DNA of 64,000 bases from Caecitellus pseudoparvulus (Eukaryota > Bigyra: Bicosoecida): assembly GCA_965644315.1 (NCBI GenBank), contig CBFFRQ010000031.1:248001-312000 (forward strand). Reading direction: 5' to 3'. This document shows positions 52,606-63,430 of this stretch, piece after piece; the stretch's first letter is position 1, and each line of letters starts with the position of its first letter. The notes beneath the pieces were generated by a model, which searched no databases, had not been told where the DNA came from, and worked only from the letters and a program-made list of their open reading frames with translations. Position numbers and translations under genes: made by a program.

Positions 52606-54176
52606 TCAGCCCAGCTCGCCAGCGCGGCCCTGCACACGCCCTGGTGGAGTTCCCTCCCCACTGCCACCTGCTGAGTACATGCCATGGTCATGGGCTGCGT
52701 GTGAGGTGCCCTGGCCCCGCCCAGACCCTGCGGGGTGGGTGGAGGCGAGGGAGCCTGCTCCTGCAGCCACCAGTGGCGAGGGCGCGCCGGCCCTGCCGCC
52801 GCCTGCCTTGCTGCCGAAGGTGACACTGCCGCCCATGGACGCGTCCAGGGATGGCAGGGCCTTGGCTGGGTGCCGGCGCGGGGCGAGGGACGCCTTTATC
52901 TCCTGCTTGCGACGCTGCAGCTCCAGGGAGTGCTTCTGCTCCAACACCGCCTGCACGTTCTTGTTGCGCTGCAGGAGGCGCTTGGTGTCCACCTCCCGCT
53001 GCTTCAAGTGCTCCCGGCGCCGCACGTCAATGCGCTTGAGCAAGGCAGCCAACTCTGCCTGTTGCTGCTGCCTGAACTTGCTTTCCCGCTGCTCAAACAC
53101 CGCCAGGCGCTGCTCGTCCATTTTGAGGCGCTCTCGCTTCTCCAGCTCGTCAGCGATGCGCTTGATCTTCTGCGCCTCTGCATACTTGCGCTGCTTGGCC
53201 AGGAGCTGCTGGCGCTTGCGCCAGTCCAGGAGCTCTCGGGAGAACTTCGGCGGGCGCTTGATGAGCTCCTGGTGCAGCGCCTGCTGGAACTCCTTCAGCT
53301 TGATGCCGTGCTTGTCCGCCATCTGCTTGATGTACATCTGCGCCATCTGGTCGAACTCCGTCATGTACCTGTCCCATGCGGCATTGAACTCAGCGAACTG
53401 CATGTTGTGGGCGATTTGCACGTCCTGGCGCTCGGCGATGTGCCGAGCACGCAGAGCCTTGTTCTGCCGCCGCTCCTCCTGCTTGCGCAGGGCAGCGGAC
53501 TGCTGGGCAGACCGTCCCGCCTCCAGGTAGTTCCCCTCCTCCTCGCACTTGATGCGGTACTCATCCAGGATGCGCAAGAACTCGTACACCTTTGGGTCCG
53601 GTGCGTCGTCAGGCAGCGGCGCTGCGCAAGTGGACGGGGAGAGGTGACGGGGGCTGCCTGGCCAGGCGCTGTCTCACGGGCTACGCACGTCTGCCGGGTG
53701 CAACGATGCTGACAAACTGCTCAAAGTCCATATCCTTCTCGCCTTCAGGGTCGTAGTCTTTCAGCAGGTTTGAAGCTGGCGGGGGTGGGTGGGTGGGGAC
53801 ACGGTGGAGCCAGCTGCATGCGACGCTCCGAGCCACGCGCTCAGCCCTCCTTCCGCACACGCACCTTCGCCGGGGTTGCGGCCAATAGCGTCCAGCATGG
53901 CCTCAAGCTGTGTCGTCTGCACTTTCCCCGTCCCCTCTTCATCGAACTTGTCAAACACCTCTGCGGGCGCGTGGCATGGCCTCGTGAGCTGCAGCGAGAG
54001 TCTGAAGATCGCGAGTTTGCACTTTGACTCACCCTGCAAGAACTGGACTTCTTGCTCGTTCAAACGACGGACAGAGCCCTGGAACAGGTGCACAGGGACA
54101 AGGTGCGGAGCTGTGCGGGTCCTGCGCTTGGCGGCATGACAGCGGCACGCACCACCATGGGCTCGGACACCGCCAT
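52606..54176 (-). CDS. EF-hand and coiled-coil protein, unrecognised family
   Basis: Exons 54176-54153 (24 nt), 54078-54033, 53960-53865, 53775-53689, 53621-52606; 422 residues. The start is MAVSEPMVGSVRRLNEQEVQ. A calmodulin-like pair follows: VFDKFDEEGTGKVQTTQLEA (EF1 with Asp-x-Asp ligands) and LLKDYDPEGEKDMDFEQFVS (EF2, ligands DYDPEGEKDMDFE). After that comes ~230 residues of highly charged Gln/Arg/Lys/Glu coiled coil (KQMADKHGIKLKEFQQALHQ, IKRIADELEKRERLKMDEQR) and a Gly/Ala-rich tail. All five exons keep phase, with GTGCGT at three donors. The coil's conserved look suggests a widespread protist family, possibly cytoskeletal or ciliary and Ca2+-regulated; I cannot name it. Confidence 0.8.
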
Positions 54177-54516
54177 GGCGGCCCTGCGGAATTCGAACTC
54201 TGGCTCAACAAGCTCCCTGAGGCGTGGCACGCAGCCGGAGATCGCAGCACTGTCTAGCTCACATGCAGGCGAATGGTGGTTGAGAAAGGACGCAGACGGC
54301 GTGATTTTGGCCGCCCACCATTACCACACGAAGAGCTGTGCAGCTGTGCGTGTGTGGTCTCGGACCTCGCAATCTTGGCCCAGGTGTGAGCGGGTAGTGC
54401 AGCGCCTTACCCATTCACCGCCAAAAACAAATTCGACCCACAACCCCACAATACAGACTCTGAGGCTCAGGGTCTAACTGTGTGGAGTCTCTCCCTGTGT
54501 GTAAAGCGGCAGAGCC
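54177..54516. other. Divergent promoter region (EF-hand gene / C45 hydrolase)
   Basis: 340 bases between start codons, relatively A-rich near 54423-54460. No gene, tRNA or clear motif seen. Confidence 0.45.
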
Positions 54517-56410
54517 ATGCGTCTGTCCACCGCAATGCTGGCGCTGTGCGCCGCCGGAGCTAGCTGTGCCGCGGCGCAAGGCTCATCTTGGGTGGGCTGG
54601 AACACAGCAGCTCCCAGCCGGTACATCCTGCTGGGACGGGGCAAGTACAATGGCACCCTCCACGCCATGGACATTCCCGGGGGCAAGTACAACGCCTCAC
54701 AGCCACCCATGGTTGCCGACCTGCATGGCTCTTCATATGAGCAAGGTGTGTTGATGCAGCCCCAGCGGCGTCGAGTGGGAGCCGCAACGCAAACCCAGAC
54801 GCACGCCCATGCAACGACTTGGAAAATGCTCCTGTGCAGGCTACGACTTCGGGTACTTGACGGTGCGTGAGCATTGCTTCGGCAGGCGCGTGCGAAGTGC
54901 AGTGCACTTCACGCGCCTCTGTCTTTGCCTGCGTTGCGGCGAAAAGAGATCTTGCTCGCTGCTGGGAATGCGATAGACTGACGATTACGATCCACTTCTT
55001 CATCTCTCACAGGGTGTTGGTGCGCAGCACAATTTGGATGCGCTGTTTGCGAAGATCCTGGGCACTGGGCCGCTGTCAGGGCTAGCCAAGGACGCGCTGA
55101 ACGTGTTCATGGACTGGCAGTGGAAGGACTACCTGTCCAAGGCAGTGGAGGTGCAAGCACCGTGGCTCATGGAGGAGATCCAGGGCTTTGCGGACGGCGC
55201 AGCTGCCGTGGGCGTGTCTGACGGCGGCCTGTTGCTGTCCAGGGCCACCGTGCTGGCCAACTTCCCAGGCACACTCACAGACCTCATCTACGTGCTGGCA
55301 GACGAATTCGGCATCCCCGTCTCTGCCACCGCCAGACATGTTGCGGCGCCTGGGCACGCAGCTGCGGCAGCAGCCGTGCGAGCGGCTGTCGTGCGTGCCC
55401 TCAACGCACACCCGGTGTCCCAGCGCATGGCAGCGGTGCTGCCTGCGCCCCACGCAGCTGATCCGGCGGCCTGGCTGCTGGGGTTGGCCTGGCCCACCAT
55501 GCAGTGCAGCATGATGGCCTTCTGGGGCGGGCGCACGCAGGGTGGGCGCCTCTTCAGTGGGCGCAACCTGGACTGGCTCTCCAACTCTGGTGTGAATGCC
55601 AACAAGCTGGTGACTGTGTGGCGCCCGCCAGGCATGCTGCCCCACGCGACCGTTGGCTTCGCAGGCCTGCAGGGCGCGCTGACCGGCACCTCTGCTGCGG
55701 GCCTGACGGTGCACGAGGCTAACTTGGAGGAGAAGCAGGAGACGTTCCGGGGCTTCCCCTGGATGCTGCGCTTGCGGTGGGTGATGGCACACGCTGAGAA
55801 CTTGGCGGAGGCCAAGGCGCTCTGGGGCGCCAGCAACAACACAGTGGGCTTCAACCACATGGTGGCGTCTGCTAAGGACGTGAACGCGTGGGTGATGGAG
55901 ACGGAGGCGCGGTACACGGCGTACTTCGGCGCAGACGACCCCCGTGAGGCCAACGCCATGTACAACACCAAGGCCGGCCCTGTGCACGCGGGATTCCCCC
56001 TGCCCGAGGCAGTTTGGCGCACCAACCATGGCTACGACCCGAAGATCCGCGGGGACTTCCTGTGGAGCCAGGGCCCCAACACGGACTCCCAGCACCGCTA
56101 TGACATCATCCACGACCAGATCGCCGCCTACGCCGCAGCAGGCACGCCCATCGGGCCCCTGCAGGCCATCAACATCACCTCCCTGCCAGGGGACAAGGGG
56201 GACGACTTTTACTACTGCGGAGACACCCACAAGGGCTCCAACGTCCTGTCCGTTACGTTTGACCCCAGCCTGGGGCAGATGTACGCGGCGTGGGAAGCGT
56301 ACGCGGGCGCCGCCTGGCGCCCCGCCGCCTGCTCCACGTACGTGCAGCTGAACATGACTGCCTGGTTCAACGGGCGCGGCCCCAGCTCGGCGGGGTCTGT
56401 CGCTCTGTGA
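54517..56410 (+). CDS. Secreted C45/Ntn-type amidohydrolase (acid-ceramidase-like superfamily)
   Basis: Exons 54517-54745, 54840-54862 (23 nt), 55013-56410; 549 residues. The signal peptide is MRLSTAMLALCAAGASCAAA. The catalytic-domain signature is TMQCSMMAFWGGRTQGGRLF followed by GRNLDW. In C45 peptidases (penicillin acyltransferase-like) and Dictyostelium dcd1-type proteins this Cys, here Cys249, becomes the N-terminal nucleophile after autocleavage. Further matches are GFAGLQGALTGTSAAGLTVH, NTKAGPVHAGFPLPEAVW, and late NVLSVTFDPSLGQMYAAWE. An extracellular or lysosomal amidase or N-acyl hydrolase is inferred; the substrate is unknown. Several NxS/T sites fit secretion. The intron-2 junction forms GYDFGYLTGVGAQHNLDALF. 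The stop is followed directly by GAATGCATTGC. It converges on ECHS1. Confidence 0.85.
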
Positions 56411-56421
56411 GAATGCATTGC
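56411..56421. terminator. Shared 3'-end motif GAATGCATTGC
   Basis: Sits directly after the C45-gene stop and 16 bases past the ECHS1 stop, in a 27-base spacer. Confidence 0.45.
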
Positions 56422-56437
56422 TGCAGGGCGGTGCCCA

Positions 56438-57468
56438 TCACTTGTCCTGGAAGGCAGGCTTGCGCTTCTCTGCGAAGGCCGCCATGCCCTCCTTCTGGTC
56501 AGCCGTGCCGAAGGTGGAGTGGAAGAGGCGGCGCTCAAAGAGAAGGCCAGACTCCTGCGTGCCCTCGTACGCGGCGTTGGTGGCCTCCTTGGCCATGGCG
56601 ATGATGGGCTGGGAGAGGGAGGCGATCTTGGCAGCCATGGCGACAGCCGTCGGCACCGTCTCCTCCACAGGCACCACCTTGGACACCAGGCCGTACTGGG
56701 CAGCCTCCGCGGCAGACATGCGGTCGCCAGTCAGAATCAGCTCCATGGCCTTGCTCTTGCCCACGGCGCGGATGAGGCGCTGGGTGCCGCCGCCGCCAGG
56801 GATGGTGCCGATCGTCACCTCCGGCTGCCCAAACTGCGCGTTCTCGCCGGCGATGATGATGTCGCACATCATGGCCAGCTCGCACCCGCCACCCAGTGCA
56901 AAGCCGTTCACCGCCGCGATGATGGGCTTGCTGCGCTTGGCGACGTCGCCCCAGGACGCGAACATGTTCCCCTTGAACGTGTCCATGTAGCTGCGGGACG
57001 CCATCTCCTTAATGTCGGCGCCGGCGGCAAAGGCGCGGTCCGAACCGTGCAGCACCATGGCGCCCACCTCGGGGTCTTCGTCATATGCCAGGGCGGCAGC
57101 GTTCACCTCCTTCATCAGCGCGTCGCACAGGGCGTTCAAGGCCTGCGGCAGGCGGGTGCAGGGCCGGGTGAGGCAGGGGCACGCGGCCGGGGCCCCGGTC
57201 GCGCCTCACCTTGGGGCGGTTCAACGTGATCACGCCCACCTTGCCCTGCTTCTCCGTCAGGATGTGCTCGTAGCCTGGGCGAGGCATGGCAGGGGCAGGG
57301 TGGCGGGAAGGAAGGTTGCGAGGGCGGTGCGGGTGGTGCACGTCACACCACGCCAGGGCGCCGTGGCAGTCACGCACTGGTGGACATGGCACGGACCCAC
57401 ATGGAGCTGGCGGGGATGGACCCTGCAGTCACACGGGAGGCAATGCAGCGTGCACTGGAGGCAAGCAT
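56438..57468 (-). CDS. ECHS1: Mitochondrial short-chain enoyl-CoA hydratase
   Basis: Exons 57468-57378, 57274-57210, 57142-56438; 286 residues (human 290). Exon 1 codes for a presequence ([20 protein letters not shown], then MWVRAMSTS) and splices at phase 1 into [20 protein letters not shown]; the ATG at 57286 inside intron 1 is therefore not the start. Crotonase motifs: [21 protein letters not shown] (oxyanion hole), [19 protein letters not shown] with Glu equivalent to catalytic Glu144, [18 protein letters not shown] with the second catalytic Glu, and ALTGDR-like [13 protein letters not shown]. The end is [20 protein letters not shown]. It hydrates 2-enoyl-CoA in the second step of beta-oxidation and in valine degradation. 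Donors are GTGCGT and GTGAGG. It diverges from the subtilase. Confidence 0.97.
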
Positions 57469-57793
57469 GGTGACAGGGACGTGGAAAGAGTGCCGGGGGG
57501 CAGTGAGTCGATTTCCGCAATACGGGTGCAGCCGGGGCCTCGCGATGCGTGGTTAGGAGTGGGTGCATTGAGAGTGAGCTTTGGAGGAGATCAATACTGA
57601 TCCGTCTTGCAGCCTGCGAAGCCTCGCGGCGTGCGCAGTGGCGCCTCCCCCCCCCTGTCCCCCCTCGGCTTCTGCGCATGTACACTTCGTCCGCTTCGCG
57701 GCCCCAAAACACACGCTGCAAACTGAGCAGCACGAACACCGCACCAGACTTGCCCCCCATTGCTTTGTACGTGTGCCGTCCAGTCCCTGCACC
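57469..57793. other. Divergent promoter region (ECHS1 / subtilase)
   Basis: 325 bases; includes TCGATTTCCGC at 57508-57518, the reverse complement of the GCGGAAATCGA core seen before UTP14 and the acyltransferase. Placed 41 bases upstream of the ECHS1 start codon in its own orientation. No gene seen. Confidence 0.45.
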
Positions 57794-58561
57794 ATGAAGC
57801 GCATCGCCGGCGTCCTCGCGGCCAGCTGCCTGCTGCTCGTCGCAGCAGCCAGCGCCGCCATGCCCAAGCTGTACATCGTCCGCTTCCACGACCAGGTGTC
57901 CACTGACGCACCTGAGGAAGTGCAAGAAGTGTACGATGAAGTGTATGGCAAGCATGCCGACGCAGGGGAGCCAGACTGGCACGCTGTGCAGGAGCACAAG
58001 TTCGAGCGGCTTTTCGAGGGCGCAGCCATCTGGCTGTCGCCTGCCGCCGCCCAGTGGCTCAAGAGCCACCCTGCCGTCGCTGACATCGAGGAGGACCAAG
58101 AGATGCACATCATCGAGCCCACCCCCGCGGACCCGCATGGCTTCGACGCTTGGAGCACGAGCGGCAAGGCCCTGCATGCCAACAGGCAGTTGCACCGCGA
58201 TGCTGCCCCCGACATCCTGCAGCGCACGCTGCAGGCGGCGCCTGCGACGAGGACACAGAGCGACAACATTGAGAACTTTGGGCTGTGGAACCTGGACCGC
58301 ACTGACCAGGTCGATGCGTGCGTGGGCCGTCGCACGCCACACCCCGCCGGCGCTGGCCTGTGGCCCTCCTTGCCCACCTCACCCACCCCTCCACGATCCA
58401 CAGACCACCGTACTCCAACTCGTACTCATACTCCCGGGACGGCTCTGGTGTGGACGTGTACGTCGTGGATTCTGGAGTGCGCCAGACGCACGTGGACTTC
58501 GGGGACCGCGCGCTCGCCGGCTTCGACGGCATCAACGACGGCCTGCCCCAAGCCTCCGACT

Positions 58562-58592
<31 letters not shown>

Positions 58593-60057
58593 TGTGGGCG
58601 GCACCACCGTGGGCATCGCCAAGAACGCCACCCTCATCGCCGTGCGTGTCTTTGGCTGCACGGGCGGCGGCTCCACTGCCGTCATCCTCAACGCTCTGGA
58701 GTGGGTGTCCCGGACCGCCGCCCAGCGCCTGGCCACTCAGGGCAGGCGGGGGGTCGTGAACATGTCACTGGGCGGCGGGCGCAGCACGACCTTCGACGCA
58801 GCCACGAACAAGCTGGCGCGCGAAGGCCTCGTCGTCGTGGTAGCGGCGGGGAACGAGAACCAAGACGCGTGCAACACGTCCCCCGCCGCGGCCGAGCTGG
58901 CCATCGCTGTCGGCGCCACCGACATCAACGACGTCAAGGCAACTTTCTCGAACTTTGGGCCGTGCGTGGACATCCAAGCCCCTGGCGTGGACATCTTCTC
59001 CGCATACCACACGGCAGACACCTCCGCCAACGTGCTGGACGGCACCTCCATGGCCAGCCCAGCAGTGGCAGGCATGGCCGCGCGGTACCTGCAGCAACGC
59101 CCAACTGCCACCGTCAGCGAGGTGCGCCGGGCGCTCCTGTGCACAGCCACACAGAACACCCTGACGGGGCTGCCTGCTGACGGCACCCCCAACCTGCTCA
59201 TGCACAGCACCGCGCTGGGGCTGAACGTGCCTCAGGCGGATGGCACGTGCGTGCCCCCCACCGAGGGCGGCGGGGGCCCCTCGCCCCCACCTCCCACACC
59301 AGTGACATGCCCCAACGACTGCTCCCAGCGGGGCACGTGCAACGAGGACGGCAACTGCATCTGCACCTGCGGCTGGATGGGGGCGGACTGCAGCCAGCAG
59401 CTGTCCATTCAGGAGGGGCAAGGCCTGACTGGGCAGGTGCCTGGGGACACCCGCTCAGAGGCTGCGACGGCCATCTTCGGGCAAGAGAGCGCTGAGGTCT
59501 TCGTGGCCCTGACTGTGCCCGAGGGAGTCACCCGCCTGACCATCTCCACCTGCGCCAGTCGCACCAACTTTGACACCTACACCTGGCTGCTGTCAGCCTG
59601 CCCCGGCAGCCAGCTGAGCGGCGCAGACGTCGTGACGGCGAACGACGACTCAGCGCCAGGGTCCTGTGCGCCGCCTGCCAGCGCCCTGCCGCCGTACACC
59701 CCCACCAATTTCCCGCCTCCCAGCTCCATGGAGGTGCGGAACCCCCTGCCCGGCCGGTACTACGTGATGGTGGAGGGGTACCAGGCATCAGAGGGCGCCT
59801 TTGCCCTGACGTGGGACATGGCGGCACCCCCCGGAACGGCAGTGCCCTCTGCATCCCCCACGCCTGCACCCCACACCACCATCAGCCCCCGCCCCGTCCC
59901 CTCATCCGGTCTCGGTGACACGGAGGATGACGCGTTCGGGGACGGCGCGGAGCAGGAGCAGGGCGTGCCTGCCAGCGCAGCTTCGGCGTCCCCGGCGACA
60001 CTCCTTGTGCTTGCCTTCTGTGCCCTGTATGCCGCACAAGCCGCCCTAGTGCGCTAG
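57794..60057 (+). CDS. Secreted subtilisin/proteinase-K-like protease with EGF and PPC modules
   Basis: Exons 57794-58317 and 58404-60057; 725 residues. The signal peptide is MKRIAGVLAASCLLLVAAAS, then an I9-type propeptide (KLYIVRFHDQ, PAVADIEEDQEM). The S8 domain starts GLWNLDRTDQ; the splice joins VDA to PPYSNSYSYS. The triad is visible: Asp197 (YVVDSGV), His231 (NGHGTHVAG) and Ser390 (DGTSMASPAVAG); the oxyanion Asn lies in VAAGNENQD. After the catalytic domain come a Pro-rich linker, one EGF-like module (CPNDCSQRGTCNEDGNCICT), a PPC-like beta domain (VTRLTISTCASRTNFDTYTW) and a C-terminal hydrophobic segment (PATLLVLAFCALYAAQAALV) suited to GPI or membrane anchoring. Extracellular nutrient proteolysis or surface shedding is inferred. 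No AATGCATT motif follows the stop. Confidence 0.93.
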
Positions 60058-60243
60058 GACGCGTCAGCAGGGCGCTTGTGCAATAATGTTTGGCTGGCCT
60101 GCGCGCTTGCGCAGGTTGGGGGTCTGTGGACGCTGGCCGTCTCACGCTCCCAACAGCACATGTCAATTTAATTTGTGGTGCACTCCTTGCACGTATTCTT
60201 GACCACGTTTGTTCCAGGAGTGTTTCGCATGGCTTCAATGAGG

Positions 60244-60249
60244 AAAAAA
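60244..60249 (-). terminator. RNA polymerase III T-run
   Basis: Six consecutive T on the minus strand, starting one base after the tRNA discriminator; the usual Pol III stop. Confidence 0.85.
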
Positions 60250-60250
60250 T

Positions 60251-60322
60251 TGCATCAGCGCGGAATCGAACCACGGACCGCTGCATTACAAGTGCAGCGC
60301 TCTACCCCTGAGCTACAAATGC
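60251..60322 (-). tRNA. tRNA-Thr (anticodon UGU)
   Basis: 72 bases, no intron, no encoded CCA. Read on the minus strand: acceptor GCATTTG, D-arm GCTC/GAGC with an AGGGGTA loop, anticodon arm CTGCA/TGCAG with loop CTTGTAA (anticodon TGT, reads ACA), variable loop CGGTC, T-arm CGTGG/CCGCG with loop TTCGATT, discriminator A. The A and B boxes are intact. The acceptor stem pairs except for one T-T mismatch at pair 6-67 and a T-G wobble at 5-68. It stands alone between two protein genes. Confidence 0.93.
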
Positions 60323-60541
60323 AATTGTGGGGTGGGGAATTTCATGAGTTTGTAAACTACATTTTTATAGAGTAGCTCCAGCCGCAAACGAAACGCAAGC
60401 ACTCTTTGCCCCAACACATTTCACTCTCCCAACAGCGCTGCCCTGCATGAGAACTCCCCCGTGCAGTTACACCAGTCAAAGTGCACTGTTATTACCCACT
60501 CCTTCCCTCGCGTTTGTCGTTCGAGAGTTTTGCAGCGCACA

Positions 60542-63415
60542 ATGGTTCGTGTTCGGGAGCCAGAACTGCCTGGCGTTTCATCGCCCAGCACTCTCGCCCC
60601 CTCGCCTTTCACAGCCGCGAAGGAAGCGCTTCGACAAGCGGCAGGCCGAGAGGTTTGTGCTGGTGCACAGAAGCCGTGATGATCCCAGCTATGGCGTTGA
60701 GGGCGCCTCGGACATGGTGCTGCTCAATACCAAAGACCACACGGTGAGCGCTGCGGCTGGCCCGATGTAGAGAGCCCCACCCGCACTCCCGCACCTTCCT
60801 TGCCTGCACAGGCAATTGGCACAGACGCAGAAGGGGCCACGACAACGCTGGACGAGCGCACCCTGGCCAAGCACGCACAGACACGTGTGCATGGACGGGC
60901 TGTCGCAGAGGTGGACGAGTTCGGCTTCCCAGTTGATGGGTACGACTACCACCAGCACTTGGCAAGCATCGGGGGCGGCACGTTCATCACGCCCACGGGA
61001 GAGCTGCTGTCTGTGAAAACGGACGAGGGGCAGCTCATCTCTGAGGGGGAAATCACAGACACCGAGTCTGTGTGCAGCGTGCCAGACGCTGACCTGGGTG
61101 GCGAGCTGCTGCCCTCCATCACCATGGGTGGCCAACGCATGCCTGCGGAGCTCAAGGAGGCCCTGGAGCTGTTGGAGGCCGTGGACGAAGATGACTCCTT
61201 GCTCACCCCTGCGGGGCCGGCAGTGCCGGTGGGGGATACTTCCGCAGGAAGCTCTGCCGCTGCCCAGGCGGGCGGCCGTGCTGCGCCTGACGCAGACGAG
61301 CCCGAGGATCGTGATCGCCGCCACCGTCGACGCAAGATCCGACCCAAGCCCCAAGCTGTGCAGGGCTTTGAGATGCTCAACGATGACTTCATTCTGCAAG
61401 CTGCAGGTGAGAAGGATGCCAGTGACTGGTTTGTGGGCGGGCAAGCCGGCGCTCCGGAGGTGGGGGCAGGCGGCGGGGAGGAAGGATTTGGCATTGCAGG
61501 GGATGCCTTGCCTGCCACCCAGCTCGCGGCAGCGGAGCATGCCAGCCGTGTCGCCATGGGCAGCGATGCCGCCGCAGCATTCATGCAGCGGCACGAGGCC
61601 GCCATGGCAGCTGCCGCCCAGGTGGGTGCCGCGGCCCCCGCGCCTGGCCGCCCGCTCGTTGTGGATGCCGCCGCCCTGGATGCCCACACCGCTCAGCTCA
61701 TGGCCCAGGCGGGGGAAGAGGAGGAGGACATTGATGAAGTGTTCGCGGCCATGGACGCAGAGGCCTCTGCGGGGGCACAAGCGGCCGCTGCAGCCCAGGT
61801 TCGCTACGTGCCCTTGTCGCAGTCTGGCTTCGACATCGATGCGCACGCTGCCAAGCTGATCGCCGCATCCCAGGGCATCTACGAGGACTTGGATGGCGAG
61901 GAAAGCGAGCACGACGACGAGGCTGCCGGGCATGGTGCGGACGTCGGCAGTGGCGGCGAGGAGGCGGCAGCGGGCTCAGCTGGGCCCGCCAACATCGATG
62001 CCCTTGCGGCTGAATCAGGCGTGAAGCGCGCCACAGGGGCTTCCAAGCAGCCGCTGGGGTACGAGGAGACGGCCTTTTTCAAGCAGTTCGTGGCCCAGTA
62101 CGACGACGACTTGCTCGGGTACGGGCAGAGCGACGAGGAAGATGGGTGGGCTGAGGAGGGCGTGGACAATGCCATGGCTGAAGACGAGCGCTTCCTGAGC
62201 ATCGAGCAGCTGGCCGCCAAGTACGGCATGGACATGGCCGAGGAGGGCGAGGAAGAGGAAGAGGGTGAGGAGGAGGAGGGCGGGGAGGGCGAGGGCGGGG
62301 AGAGTGTGGATGGCCGTGGCATGGGCAGTGCGCCAGAAGTGGGGGATGTCGTGCCGGGCTACGGCAAGCTTCTGCAGCCCAGCATGAACAGCTCCACAAT
62401 GTCAGGCGCGCACGCCCTGCTGAACGCGGCGCTGGATGACTACGGCAGGCAGCGTGTGACTGTGGAAGAGCTGTTTGCCGATGCGTACACGGGCCACACG
62501 GCGCAGGATATGGCGCGCCTGGCGCGAAAGGCAGCCAAGGCGGCCAAGGAAGAGGCCAGCGACGAAGAGGAGGAGGAAGGGGGGAGCAGTGGCAGCGACG
62601 GTGAGGAGGAGGAGGGCAGCGGCAGCGAGAGTGACAGCGAGGAGGAGGAGGAGGGCGAGGAGGAGGGAGACGTGGTGACGGCGCTGGGCGGCGAGCGCAT
62701 CGTTCCCTTCGGCTTTGGCGCTGGGGACCTGGAGAAAAGCGACGAGCAGCACGAGAAGGAGCTTTCGCAGCTGCTGCAGCGCAAGCCCCGCTCCAAGTGG
62801 GACGTGGAGACCGTGCTGAGCACGTACAGCACCACGGACAACCACCCCCACAAGCTGGGCGGGCGCTCGTCAGACAGCGTCATGACCGGCTCCCGTCGTC
62901 GACGCGGCCCAGGCTCAGTGGCCTCATCGGCCTCCCAAGGTGGGCCCACACCCACCTTGCTGGCTGGCACTTCCCGAGGCAGAGCCGGGGCTGCCGTGGC
63001 TGACGCACCTGTTGCAGAGCCCGCCCCCGCACCAGTGCCGCCTTCCGAGTCAGCTGCGTTCGCCATCAAGTTGCCGGCCTTCGAGCCCATGTCAAGCTCA
63101 GCTGGTGGCCGCGGTGCTGAGCATGACGGCTCCGAGGCGGGCGGGGGCGACGCAGACAGTGACGATGGCAGTGTGGACAGTGCCGGCGATGCAGGCACCT
63201 TCGCGTCCTCCATGGTGTCCAGGCGTGGCGAGACGCCCGACGAACGCAAGGCACGCAAGGCAGCTGTGCGGGCAGTGCGCAGGGCCCGACGGGCGCACAA
63301 GGCCGCCATGAAGGCTGCTTTCAAGGAGCAGGAAGCGGCCCTGAAGGCCGCCAAGGTGTCAGCAGCCAAGGGCGCGGCCTCTGCAGAAGGCCACTCTGTT
63401 TTCCGCATTGCCTGA
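60542..63415 (+). CDS. LTV1: LTV1, pre-40S ribosome assembly factor
   Basis: Exons 60542-60544 (ATG only, donor GTTCGT), 60615-60743, 60812-63415; 911 residues, versus 463-475 in yeast and human. The splice yields MPRRKRFDKRQAERFVLVHR then SRDDPSYGVEGASDMVL, matching the Ltv1 N terminus (KKxxFxLVHRxxxDP). Other conserved blocks are FGFPVDGYDYHQHLASIGGG, FEMLNDDFILQAAGE, LGYEETAFFKQFVAQYDDDL and KSKWDVETVLSTYS-like RSKWDVETVLSTYSTTDNHP. Very acidic Glu/Gly stretches (about 450-690) and an Ala/Lys C terminus account for the extra length. Ltv1 is an export adaptor for pre-40S particles and is removed after phosphorylation by casein kinase 1. The only upstream in-frame ATG option is the one-codon exon. 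It converges on the GH27 gene across a TGCAATGCATTG motif. Confidence 0.92.
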
Positions 63416-63430
63416 CGTGCGGCGGTGAGC

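Larger units (their letters stand above)
60058..60541. other. Intergenic region containing tRNA-Thr
   Basis: 484 bases, markedly AT-richer than average, between the subtilase and LTV1. Besides the tRNA and its T-run, nothing was recognised. Confidence 0.5.

Noticed and set aside
53761-54093. EF-hand gene start at 54093
   Set aside because: The codon there is GTG inside an intron; an ATG exon at 54176 splices in phase.
57286-57392. ECHS1 start at the ATG in [10 protein letters not shown] (57286)
   Set aside because: It would lack a presequence; using the CCCAG acceptor inside it joins a good presequence exon in phase.
57936-59180. 414-codon plus-strand ORF overlapping the subtilase
   Set aside because: Arg/His/Pro-rich shadow frame; the catalytic triad lies in the other frame.
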